From positions 1 to 18,224 of the forward strand of contig RFTR01000019.1 in assembly GCA_009923345.1 (NCBI GenBank): DNA of 18,224 nt, read 5' to 3'. The position numbers and the translations under genes were made by a program. The stretch is from Betaproteobacteria bacterium (lineage in GTDB: Bacteria; Pseudomonadota; Gammaproteobacteria; Burkholderiales; Burkholderiaceae_C). Below are positions 7,835 through 15,129 of this stretch, piece by piece; within the stretch, counting starts at the first letter, position 1; each line of letters starts with the position of its first letter. Below the pieces are notes generated by a model. It had not been told where the DNA came from. It saw nothing but the letters and a program-made list of their open reading frames with translations, and searched no databases.

Positions 7835-8806
7835 ATGTTTAAAAAAATAGCCTTCTCTGGGTTCATCGCATTAGGTGCACTTGGATTAATCGGCTCCCAC
7901 GCTTTGGCACAGCCTTTTCCGACTAAACCGGTCACTTTGGTGGTTCCGTATCCTGCAGGTGGAGGCGCAGACATCATTGCACGCATGCTTGCAGAATCCA
8001 TGAAGACCACATTAGGTCAGCCCGTTACGGTGACTAACCGTCCTGGTGGGCAGGGAACCATTGGAACGGCAGAAGTGATACGAATGCCAGCAGACGGTTA
8101 CAACATCGTTCTCAGTGCTGCAGCCACACTGACCGTTCAACCGCACCGTCAAGATCTGCCTTACGAAACGCCAGACGACTACGACCCCATCATCAAGGCC
8201 GCTAATTTACCTATGGTGTTAGCTGTTCTATCTACATCACCCCACAAAACGGCTAAAGCAGCACTCGATTATGTAAAAGCCAACCCCGGAAAGATCAGGG
8301 TTGGAACGCCAGGCAATGGGTCCGTAGGCCATTTAATTGTTGCAAGCATCAACACCAAAGCAGGCACAAAACTTGGGCACGTTCCTTATGCCAGCGGTGC
8401 GGAGTCGATTCCATCTATGTTGGGCGGGCACATTGAGGCCGTTGTTGCACATCCTTCAGAGTTGCTACCACACGTCAAAGCTAAAACAGTCACAGTACTT
8501 GCGGTATTTGAAGAAAAGCGCAACAGCAATTTCCCAGAAGCACCCACATTCAAAGAACTTGGATATGACATCACGATGGGCGTCTACTACCCCATAGTCG
8601 GACCGAAGAATTTGCCAGCCGATATCAAAGCAAAAATTTACAAAGCAGCCAAAGATGCAATGGAGAGCCCTGCTTTCAGCTCGCAAGCCAAGGAAAAGGG
8701 CTACAACCTTGACATCAAAGACCCTGAACTCCTTCGCAAAGACCTATGGGTTGCCTACAAAGAAAACGGCCTCTTGGTAAAAGAACTTGGAATGGGTAAG
8801 AAATGA
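7835..8806 (+). CDS. TTT-system substrate-binding protein (Bug family, Sec signal)
   Basis: This 323-residue protein is a periplasmic binding component of a tripartite tricarboxylate transporter. The ATG at 7835 is chosen because AAAGGAGA (7822-7829) precedes it at proper spacing and a clean signal peptide follows: MFKK, a hydrophobic core FSGFIALGALGLIGSH, and cleavage after ALA before QPFPTKPV. An upstream TTG at 7784 would add 17 residues that disrupt the signal. The mature part shows the Bug pattern VTLVVPYPAGGGADIIARML, NRPGGQGTIGTAEV, PADGYNIVLS, VGTPGNGSVGHL and FPEAPTFKELG. The last four bases overlap the tctB start (ATGA at 8803-8806), so translational coupling is likely. As the secreted Bug protein directly before TctB and TctA, it is the most likely cognate binding protein of this transporter. 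The ligand is presumably an organic anion; a sulfate ester is suggested only by the neighbouring sulfatases. Confidence 0.92.
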   Translation: MFKKIAFSGFIALGALGLIGSHALAQPFPTKPVTLVVPYPAGGGADIIARMLAESMKTTLGQPVTVTNRPGGQGTIGTAEVIRMPADGYNIVLSAAATLTVQPHRQDLPYETPDDYDPIIKAANLPMVLAVLSTSPHKTAKAALDYVKANPGKIRVGTPGNGSVGHLIVASINTKAGTKLGHVPYASGAESIPSMLGGHIEAVVAHPSELLPHVKAKTVTVLAVFEEKRNSNFPEAPTFKELGYDITMGVYYPIVGPKNLPADIKAKIYKAAKDAMESPAFSSQAKEKGYNLDIKDPELLRKDLWVAYKENGLLVKELGMGKK

Positions 8807-9264
8807 CGTCTAGATGGATTAGTCTTGGCACGGGACTATTTTTTCTAACCCTTGGAAGTCTCGAGATGTATCTGTCTCAAAAACTTCCAGGTGGTTTAGG
8901 CCTCAACGCGGCCGAGCCTGGGCCTGGGCTTTTTCCAATGATTGTTGGAGCCATCATGTTTTTTGCTGCATCGGTGTATTTAGTGGAGAACATGCGCTCT
9001 GTTTCTAATGTTGAAGCAACACCCCATCGAATCCCAAAAGACATTGTCTTGATGGTGTTGACTATCGCTTTGTATATCTTTCTGCTTCCACGCGCTGGTT
9101 TCTTTGTGGCTGCATTTTTATTGTTGATCGGTTCCCTATCGATTTTTGACATGCCAGGTTGGATTCAACGTGTCGCAACAGCTTTATTGGCCACGCTGCT
9201 TTCATTCGCCATATTCACCCTGGTGTTAAACGTCAAAATGCCAAACCCGAGTTGGTTCAATTGA
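8803..9264 (+). CDS. TTT-system small membrane subunit TctB
   Basis: This 153-residue membrane protein fits the TctB family by length, context and sequence. The first helix is near residues 5-24 (ISLGTGLFFLTLGSLEMYLS). It is followed by the AAEPGPGLFPMIVGAIMFFAASVYL segment, which resembles the conserved GPGLFP turn of TctB proteins. Two further helices lie near 82-113 and 121-145, giving about four transmembrane segments. TctB is the small integral subunit that pairs with the large TctA channel subunit. The start codon overlaps the stop of the preceding Bug gene (ATGA), and tctA begins one base after its stop, so the three form a tightly coupled unit. Confidence 0.88.
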   Translation: MTSRWISLGTGLFFLTLGSLEMYLSQKLPGGLGLNAAEPGPGLFPMIVGAIMFFAASVYLVENMRSVSNVEATPHRIPKDIVLMVLTIALYIFLLPRAGFFVAAFLLLIGSLSIFDMPGWIQRVATALLATLLSFAIFTLVLNVKMPNPSWFN

Positions 9265-9265
9265 T

Positions 9266-10753
9266 ATGAATGCGTTTGAAGGCCTGCTATTCGGATTCTC
9301 GATCGCGTTACAAGTAGAAAATCTGCTTGCCTGTTTCATCGGTGTATTGATTGGAACCATCGTTGGTGTTTTACCGGGCATTGGGCCCATCGGTGCAATG
9401 GCACTGCTGCTTCCGGTGACATACGCCATGACCCCGGCGGGTGCATTGATCATGCTTGCCGGTATTTACTACGGGTCCATGTATGGCGGCTCCACGACAT
9501 CCATACTTTTAAAAGTACCAGGTGAAGTTTCGTCTGTCATCACCACCATTGACGGTTATGAGATGGCGCGAAAAGGTCGTGCTGGAGCAGCGCTATTTGT
9601 TGCGGCAGTGGGTTCCTTTGCCGCTGGATCTGTAGGCATCCTAGGCTTGGCTTTTTTAGCACCTGTTTTAGCAGCATCTGCTCTTCGTTTCGGTCCGCCA
9701 GAATTTTTTGCGCTTTGCATATTAGGTTTACTGGTGCTCTCTAGACTCACAGGTTCCTCTTTGAGCCGTGCTGCAGTCATGGTGGCTTTAGGGCTCAGCC
9801 TAAGTACTGTAGGAATGGAGCCAATGTCTGGCGTTTCGCGTTTCACTTTTGGATACCTTGACCTCGCGCAAGGGTTAGAACTCGTCCCCATAGCCATTGG
9901 ATTATTTGGTGTCGCTGAATTACTTTCATCTGCCCATAACAAATTAACCAATGAAAAGCCATTAAAAGTCAGCTTCAAAGAATTACTTCCTACGCGTGCG
10001 GAATGGAAACGCTCCCAGTGGCCAATCGCACGTGGCTCTCTTTTAGGTTTTTTATTTGGCTTGATTCCAGGCCCCACTGCCATCATTGCCACGTTTAGTT
10101 CTTACGCTTTAGAAAGAAAACTATCTAAGCATCCAGAAGAATTTGGTCACGGTGCTATCGAAGGCGTTGCGGGGCCAGAAAGCGCTAATAACGGTGCAGC
10201 ACAAGGTGCATTTATTCCTCTGTTGGCACTTGGCATTCCATTTGCACCAGCCTCTGCCATGTTGCTCACGGCACTGTTAATTCATGGCGCCAAAACAGGC
10301 CCCATGTTGATGACCGAAAGTCCAGAAATATTCTGGGGCGTTACTTCTAGTATGTACATCGGTAACTTGATGTTGCTACTACTCAATTTACCTTTGATCA
10401 GTGTGTTTGTGGCATTGTTACGACTGCCTATGTATTTGATTTCGAGTCTGGTGGTACTGCTGTGTGTTGTAGGAACGTACGCAATTTCAAATAGTATTTT
10501 GGATTTATGGGTTCTGCTTATCAGCGGTGTGGTGGGTTATGTATTGAGACAACTTAAATTTGAGCCGGTCATTTTATTGATGGCACTGGCTTTGGGTCCT
10601 ATTTTGGAGCGCTCATTTATTCAGTCTTTATATTTAACGCAGGGAGACATGCTTGAGATATTGACGCGCCCCATTGCGGGAACCATGATTTTTATCTCGA
10701 TTTTGGTTATCTTTATTCCTATACTCAAAAGAATATATAAATCGCTGTTTTAA
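9266..10753 (+). CDS. TTT-system large membrane subunit TctA
   Basis: This 495-residue, highly hydrophobic protein is the TctA-type permease subunit, which moves the substrate across the inner membrane using an ion gradient. Both conserved glycine and proline-rich half-site motifs of the family are visible: GVLPGIGPIGAMALLLPVTY near residues 34-53 with YYGSMYGGSTTSILLKVPGE shortly after, and in the second half GLIPGPTAIIATFSSYALER, followed by GPESANNGAAQGAFIPLLALGIP. About ten to twelve transmembrane segments are suggested by the hydrophobic runs, and the protein ends in a basic tail (KRIYKSLF). The length is normal for the family (about 500). It starts one base after tctB. This is the only permease pair in the window although three Bug-type binding proteins are present. 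Confidence 0.93.
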   Translation: MNAFEGLLFGFSIALQVENLLACFIGVLIGTIVGVLPGIGPIGAMALLLPVTYAMTPAGALIMLAGIYYGSMYGGSTTSILLKVPGEVSSVITTIDGYEMARKGRAGAALFVAAVGSFAAGSVGILGLAFLAPVLAASALRFGPPEFFALCILGLLVLSRLTGSSLSRAAVMVALGLSLSTVGMEPMSGVSRFTFGYLDLAQGLELVPIAIGLFGVAELLSSAHNKLTNEKPLKVSFKELLPTRAEWKRSQWPIARGSLLGFLFGLIPGPTAIIATFSSYALERKLSKHPEEFGHGAIEGVAGPESANNGAAQGAFIPLLALGIPFAPASAMLLTALLIHGAKTGPMLMTESPEIFWGVTSSMYIGNLMLLLLNLPLISVFVALLRLPMYLISSLVVLLCVVGTYAISNSILDLWVLLISGVVGYVLRQLKFEPVILLMALALGPILERSFIQSLYLTQGDMLEILTRPIAGTMIFISILVIFIPILKRIYKSLF

Positions 10754-10762
10754 GGGAATTAA

Positions 10763-12268
10763 ATGTCTACCACCGAGCCAAAAAACAAACGTCCCAACAT
10801 CTTATTTCTTAGTGTGGACCAATGGGGCGGTTCTTTTTTTGGGCATGAAGGACATCCGGTCATTCAGACGCCAACCATTGACCAGTTAGTGCGACTTGGT
10901 ACTAAATTTAGCAAAGCTTATTCGGAGTCACCTATTTGTATTCCTGCACGCAGGTCGATGATGACTGGACAATCACCTCGACGCCATGGTGACCGCTCTT
11001 TTTTACCGGCTCTCACCATGCCGAACGACAATTTATTAGCCCAGTGCATGGTCGATGGCGGCTACCAAGCTACAGCCATTGGAAAACTGCATGTATTTCC
11101 CCAACGCGATCGCATCGGTTTTGAAAACACGCTTCTGGCTGAAGAAGGCCGCCCTGGCTTAGGCGCTGTAGACGATTACGACCTTTATCTAGCCGACCAA
11201 GGTCACGCTGGATTGCAATTCATGCATGGCATGAGCAACAACGGTTACGAACATCGCCATTGGCATTTAGATGAATCGCTGCACGTGACAAATTGGATCA
11301 CCCGAACAGCGGCACGCGAGATCAAACGACGCGATCCCAACCGACCTGCGTTTTGGCATGTATCTTATACACACCCACACCCCCCGCTTGTACCACTGGC
11401 TAGCTACGAAGCTCTCTACCAAGACATACCTATTGATCTGCCGATCATGGCTGAATGGTCAAACCAAGCAGTTGAAAAATTACCAATGGCCTTGCAAGTC
11501 ATAAGAGACTATTGGCCAGCCAAATGGAGCGAGGGCGAGATGCGTAACCTAAGACGCGCTTATTACGCCTTGTGTACCCATATTGATCACCAAATTCGTA
11601 TTTTGATCGGCACATTGCGCGAAGAAGATCTCCTGAACGATACCGTCATTTTGTTAACTGCAGATCACGGCGACATGCTTGGAGACCATGGCATGTGGGC
11701 TAAGCGACTTTTTTATGAGGGCTCTGCCCGTGTGCCCATGGTTTTAGTCGGCGCCAAGAACGACAGTTCCATTGCTATGGGGAAGGTAGACGATCGTCTA
11801 GTAGGTTTACAAGATGTCATGCCCACATTGCTGGATATTGCAGGCTTGCCCATACCTTCATCCGTTGAGGGCTTGTCTATGTTGGGTGAGGAACGTAGAG
11901 AGGTACTTTTTGGTGAATGCGGCGAAGATCGAAATGCATCTCGGATGATTCACGATGGTCGGCATAAATTGATTTGGTACCCAGGTGGGCAAATTGTTCA
12001 GCTATTCGATTTACAAACGGACCCCAAAGAATGCCATGACCTATCACTGGATCCTTCAGCCAATGAAGTTCGACTGCGATTAGAGTCTGCGTTGATTGAG
12101 AATCTGTATGGCACTGACCTCGATTGGGTGCATGAAGGTCGATTGAAGGGCTATGCAAGTGATGGATCACGCATCCAACCTGATCGACAATTAAGTGGAC
12201 AAAGAGGCGTGCACTACCCACAACCTCCGATTGACCATCCAGAACGTACCGCCATTCGGCCCGCATAA
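10763..12268 (+). CDS. Type I formylglycine-dependent sulfatase, cytoplasmic (second copy)
   Basis: This 501-residue protein is a second type I sulfatase, clearly different from the first. The N-terminal metal site is LFLSVDQWGG (D19, Q20). The maturation motif is C-I-P-A-R followed by RSMMTG, with the formylglycine cysteine at C59 and R63; the usual leucine before TG is methionine here. GKLHVF, a THPHPPLVP segment and TADHGDMLGDHGMW give the remaining catalytic and metal-site patterns, followed by KRLFYEGSARVPM. The general look is that of choline-sulfatase-like or phosphonate-monoester-hydrolase-like sulfatases. There is no signal peptide, so it should act in the cytoplasm. A good AAGGGA sequence precedes the ATG. 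It lies 9 bases after tctA and 17 before the next Bug gene, inside the operon. Two divergent sulfatases suggest two substrates or two sulfate groups on one molecule. Confidence 0.9.
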   Translation: MSTTEPKNKRPNILFLSVDQWGGSFFGHEGHPVIQTPTIDQLVRLGTKFSKAYSESPICIPARRSMMTGQSPRRHGDRSFLPALTMPNDNLLAQCMVDGGYQATAIGKLHVFPQRDRIGFENTLLAEEGRPGLGAVDDYDLYLADQGHAGLQFMHGMSNNGYEHRHWHLDESLHVTNWITRTAAREIKRRDPNRPAFWHVSYTHPHPPLVPLASYEALYQDIPIDLPIMAEWSNQAVEKLPMALQVIRDYWPAKWSEGEMRNLRRAYYALCTHIDHQIRILIGTLREEDLLNDTVILLTADHGDMLGDHGMWAKRLFYEGSARVPMVLVGAKNDSSIAMGKVDDRLVGLQDVMPTLLDIAGLPIPSSVEGLSMLGEERREVLFGECGEDRNASRMIHDGRHKLIWYPGGQIVQLFDLQTDPKECHDLSLDPSANEVRLRLESALIENLYGTDLDWVHEGRLKGYASDGSRIQPDRQLSGQRGVHYPQPPIDHPERTAIRPA

Positions 12269-12285
12269 ATTTAGGAGACATAGCC

Positions 12286-13293
12286 ATGAAAAATTACACA
12301 AATGCAAAATCTTTGCACCAGTGGACCCGTCGCAAATGGCTGGGAACTGTTGCTGCCACCGCATTCACAGGTCTCAGCGCTACGGGGCTGCATGCACAAG
12401 ACAACTATCCCAACAAACCTGTCACCCTTATCGTGCCCTACCCTCCTGGTGGAAACAACGATATCGTGGCGCGCGCCTATGCGACGCCTTTGTCTAAAGC
12501 CATCGGACAGCCAGTTGTAGTTGAAAACAAAGGTGGTGCTGCAGGTGCTATTGGTGTGGGCCAAGCGGCTAAAGCTGCACCAGATGGATACAACATGGTG
12601 ATTGGTGACTTGGGGTCGTTGTGCATCAACCCCATAGCAAATCCGTTATTGGCATATTCCACTTTGCGCGATTTCACGCCTATTTCAACAATCGCCTCTG
12701 TCTCCATCGTCATCACTGGTCGCAAAGATTTACCAGCGAACAACCTACGAGAACTGCTCAACCAGGCTAAATCTAACCCTGGCAAGTTTCGTTGCGGCAC
12801 TGCAGGGCCAGGAAGTATCGGACACCTTTCACTTGAGATGATAAAAAGCATGACAGGTGTGGACATATTGCACGTGCCCTACAAAGGTGGCGCCCCTGCA
12901 CTGAACGATTTATTAGGCGGTCACATTGATATGTTGATAGATGGCGCCGCCTTCAACAGCGTCAAATCAGGACTTGTAAAAGCTCTGGCAGTCACGGGAG
13001 GAAGAGTGGCAGCTTTGCCAGACGTACCCACAGTGGCAGAGTCTGGTGTGACTGGTTTTTACTTTACAAACTTTTGGGGCTTTCTGATGCCTGCAAAAAG
13101 TCCTGCCTCGGCCATTGCACGCATCGGCAAAGAGGTACAGAAAATTGCCGCAAGCACTGAGTTACGAAGTCAACTAGAAGCGGGAGGAATCACCGTGCAA
13201 TCTAGCTCTGAACTAGAGTTCACCGAACTCATCAAAAAATCAACCGATCAAATCAATCGAATCGTCAAATCGGCTGGTATTACTTTTAGTTGA
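12286..13293 (+). CDS. TTT-type substrate-binding protein (Bug family) with Tat-like signal
   Basis: This 335-residue Bug-family protein closes the operon. A strong TAGGAGA site precedes the ATG. The N-terminus has an extended polar region and a twin-arginine-like motif T-R-R-K-W-L-G (R15, R16), then a hydrophobic stretch and a probable cleavage after LHA before QDNYPNKP, so export may use the Tat route, unlike the Sec-type signal of the Bug protein at 7835. The mature part shows VTLIVPYPPGGNNDIVARAY, NKGGAAGAIGVGQAAKAAPDGYN, CGTAGPGSIGHLSLEM, HVPYKGGAPALNDLLGGHIDML and LPDVPTVAESG, all standard Bug features. No second tctA/tctB pair follows, so it probably serves the upstream TctAB or a transporter elsewhere. 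The ligand is not known. Confidence 0.9.
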   Translation: MKNYTNAKSLHQWTRRKWLGTVAATAFTGLSATGLHAQDNYPNKPVTLIVPYPPGGNNDIVARAYATPLSKAIGQPVVVENKGGAAGAIGVGQAAKAAPDGYNMVIGDLGSLCINPIANPLLAYSTLRDFTPISTIASVSIVITGRKDLPANNLRELLNQAKSNPGKFRCGTAGPGSIGHLSLEMIKSMTGVDILHVPYKGGAPALNDLLGGHIDMLIDGAAFNSVKSGLVKALAVTGGRVAALPDVPTVAESGVTGFYFTNFWGFLMPAKSPASAIARIGKEVQKIAASTELRSQLEAGGITVQSSSELEFTELIKKSTDQINRIVKSAGITFS

Positions 13294-13336
13294 AGACACT
13301 TTAAGTCTCGCTAAGAAGCGCCCTGCTACTAGCTGT

Positions 13337-14050
13337 TCACCAAGGTATCTCACTCCCCTTGTAATCCACAAAATAAGCCCCCGACTTGGCGGGTAAGGCT
13401 TTTAAAGCTGCCAACATTCCCAGCACCGATTCTTGTGGCTCGAGTAGCTGGCTGTGCGCATGGACATGGGGGCTTGAGAGTTTGGATCTGACAGTGCCAG
13501 GTTGGAGTGCCACAACACGCATATTCGGATTTTTACGTTGCAACTCAATCGCAGCCGTCTGTAGCAACATATTCAGTGCTGCTTTGGAGGCGCGGTATCC
13601 ATACCAACCGCCCTTTTTGTTGTCTTCAATACTGCCGACACGGGCTGAGAGCTTGGCATAGACAGAAGCACCCTTCGCCAACAGCGGAGCAAAGTGACGC
13701 AACACCATGGCAGGGCCAATGGCATTGATGCGCATGGCCTGCATCAGCTGGTCTGCTTGGAGGCTATTGAGCGACTTCTCTGGTCCCACACCATCTATAT
13801 TGAGGGCGCCAGTGGCATCGATGATGATTTCGTAAGGCGCCCATTGCGAAGAGACAGTCGCTTGGGCACTCAAAGATTCTGGAATTAAAAGGTCAAAGCC
13901 AGTCTCAGTGTTTCGTGAAACTGCCTCAACATGGGTGCAGTTGGGGTCTGCTTGAAATGCCTCTACAAACGCCTGGCCTATCGCGCCGCTTGCACCAATG
14001 ACCAGTGCTTTGTAGGGGGATGTCGCAAATAGTGGATGCCTGTCATCCAT
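13337..14050 (-). CDS. Short-chain dehydrogenase/reductase (SDR)
   Basis: This 237-residue protein is a classical-length SDR that would use NAD(P)(H). The nucleotide-binding motif is VIGASGAIG near residues 16-24, a DATGAL segment near 77-82 stands in place of the usual NNAG, and the catalytic tyrosine and lysine are in GWYGYRASKAALNM, following a serine in KLSARVGS. A later VALQPGTVRSKLSSP matches the PGxVxT region. It resembles cell-cell signalling C-factor (CsgA)-like SDRs. It is the third gene of the minus-strand Rrf2 operon, 11 bases after the DCC-family gene, and converges with the Bug gene ending at 13293 across a 43-base gap. The substrate is unknown. Confidence 0.9.
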   Translation of the reverse strand: MDDRHPLFATSPYKALVIGASGAIGQAFVEAFQADPNCTHVEAVSRNTETGFDLLIPESLSAQATVSSQWAPYEIIIDATGALNIDGVGPEKSLNSLQADQLMQAMRINAIGPAMVLRHFAPLLAKGASVYAKLSARVGSIEDNKKGGWYGYRASKAALNMLLQTAAIELQRKNPNMRVVALQPGTVRSKLSSPHVHAHSQLLEPQESVLGMLAALKALPAKSGAYFVDYKGSEIPW

Positions 14051-14061
14051 TTAACAAGCCA

Positions 14062-14445
14062 TCACGCGCAAGGCGTTTTTTTGAAAAGGTTTTGGATTTT
14101 GGGACGAATTTTCAAAAACTTATCGTATCCAAAATCCATCACGTCTAGCGCGCCAGGAAACTTTGCAACTGAAGCAAGTCGGCTCCAACCGGGAAGTTGT
14201 TCCCACACGTGAACGAACGCTGCTGCGCCTGACACCAAATCCCCATTCGGTTTGATCACGTGAAATCTCTGCATCAGGGCTTCTTTGCTTTGCCCCATGG
14301 GCGGTACAAACTCTGCAGCAGACACATCCACCCAATTGATTTTTCCGTCGGGCGTGATTTTTTTGTATTGGTTGATCTCTAAAGTGCACAAAGGACAAGA
14401 GCCGTCGTAGAGCACGGTAGAGGCCGTGGTGTCAGTAGTAGACAT
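14062..14445 (-). CDS. DCC-family (DUF393) thiol-disulfide oxidoreductase-like protein
   Basis: The frame is open upstream to 14589, but the ATG at 14445 is the better start because family similarity begins a few residues later and the upstream part overlaps the Rrf2 gene. The resulting 127-residue protein carries the DCC-family hallmark LYDGSCPLC near residues 12-20 (cysteines C17 and C20), a thioredoxin-like pattern, followed by INWVDVSA, a GAAAFVHVWEQLPGW segment and a C-terminal basic tail. DCC proteins are predicted redox proteins whose targets are mostly unknown. It lies 34 bases after the Rrf2 regulator and 11 before the SDR, in the same operon. No strong ribosome binding site is visible. 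Confidence 0.85.
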   Translation of the reverse strand: MSTTDTTASTVLYDGSCPLCTLEINQYKKITPDGKINWVDVSAAEFVPPMGQSKEALMQRFHVIKPNGDLVSGAAAFVHVWEQLPGWSRLASVAKFPGALDVMDFGYDKFLKIRPKIQNLFKKTPCA

Positions 14446-14479
14446 ATTTATATAGGCGCTTGAAACAATTGCACGCAGT

Positions 14480-15004
14480 TTAAGCCGCACGCAGCTGCAT
14501 GAAGTTAGACAAGTCAAAAACAGAATTGGGCGCCATAGGGAGCGCTGGTTTTTGAATGGGCTTGAAATGGAAACCCATAGATGAGGCATGTATGACTTCG
14601 TTATCGATAACAGTCTCTGGCATATGCTTCAAAACCTCAGCCAATGGATAGGCCTGCAAGAAGCTACGCTTAATATCTTCAAGTTGCTGGTGCAAACCCA
14701 AGGCAGCCAAAGATTCGAGACTGGGGTCTGCATGTTTGGTATCTGTTTCTTCAGAATTGAAGCAAGACACAACATCCCAGACAGATAAATTGACAACGGC
14801 TTGCTGCAACTGGTAGCCGCCACCTGGGCCTCGGTGCGCCCTGAGTAGGTCGCCTTCTTTCAAATCTTTCATCAAACTCTCGGTGTAAGACACAGAAAGG
14901 CCTAACAATCTGGAGAGCCTAGATGTGGTGATGGGTTGATGCCTTTGCGCAGAGGCAACGAGCCCAATGACATTGAGTCCATGGATAGCGCGGCTGTTTA
15001 GCAT
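14480..15004 (-). CDS. Rrf2-family transcriptional regulator without the iron-sulfur cysteine triad
   Basis: This 174-residue protein belongs to the Rrf2 family. The N-terminal winged helix occupies about residues 1-65, with the recognition region TTSRLSRLLGLSVSYTESLMKDLKEGDLLRAHRGPGGGYQL; the HRGPGGGYQL wing is typical of the family. Iron-sulfur members such as IscR and NsrR have three clustered cysteines near residues 90-105. This protein has one cysteine only (C81), so a standard three-cysteine cluster is not possible. The C-terminal part beyond about residue 130 is longer than in many members and ends in a FDLSNFMQLRAA segment. It is the first gene of the minus-strand operon and divergent from the photolyase gene, so the shared control region is its likely target. 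The signal sensed is unknown. Confidence 0.88.
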   Translation of the reverse strand: MLNSRAIHGLNVIGLVASAQRHQPITTSRLSRLLGLSVSYTESLMKDLKEGDLLRAHRGPGGGYQLQQAVVNLSVWDVVSCFNSEETDTKHADPSLESLAALGLHQQLEDIKRSFLQAYPLAEVLKHMPETVIDNEVIHASSMGFHFKPIQKPALPMAPNSVFDLSNFMQLRAA

Positions 15005-15038
15005 TGAGGCACCTTGAGTTAAATTTGAAGAGAGTAAT

Positions 15039-15068
15039 TTAGCATATGAGTAGATTAAATGCTATTAT
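15039..15068 (+). promoter_or_regulatory. Candidate extended -10 promoter for the photolyase operon
   Basis: TGC-TATTAT at 15060-15068 is an extended -10 element matching TATAAT at five of six positions. A weak -35 TTAGCA lies at 15039-15044 with an 18-base spacer. The first TGAGTAGAT copy lies within this spacer and the other two are just after the expected start site near 15075, an arrangement that fits repression. Confidence 0.35.
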
Positions 15069-15109
15069 TAACTAAATATTCCTTCATATATCTACTCAAT
15101 ATCTATTCA
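15047..15109. promoter_or_regulatory. Iterated 9-base operator motif between the Rrf2 and photolyase operons
   Basis: TGAGTAGAT is found on the plus strand at 15047-15055. Its exact reverse complement ATCTACTCA lies at 15090-15098, and a one-mismatch copy ATCTATTCA at 15101-15109. The two downstream copies form an 11-base tandem, and the first is centred 43 bases away, about four helical turns. The plus-strand candidate extended -10 lies between the copies. The arrangement suggests cooperative or looping binding of a regulator, probably the Rrf2 protein encoded alongside. Confidence 0.55.
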
Positions 15110-15129
15110 AACCACCAAAGGAATTGAAC

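Noticed and set aside
9556..10092. 178-codon open frame antisense to tctA
   Set aside because: It lies fully opposite conserved TctA sequence, and its translation shows no recognisable family and is rich in residues expected from reverse-strand reading.
11877..12287. 136-codon minus-strand open frame opposite the second sulfatase
   Set aside because: It is antisense to the conserved sulfatase C-terminus and resembles no family I know.
13294..13336. Terminator in the gap between the third Bug gene and the convergent SDR gene
   Set aside because: Only a very short AGAC/GTCT pairing is visible, and no T-run follows on either strand.
14446..14589. Upstream extension of the DCC-family gene
   Set aside because: It overlaps the 3' end of the Rrf2 gene, and family similarity starts only after the ATG at 14445.
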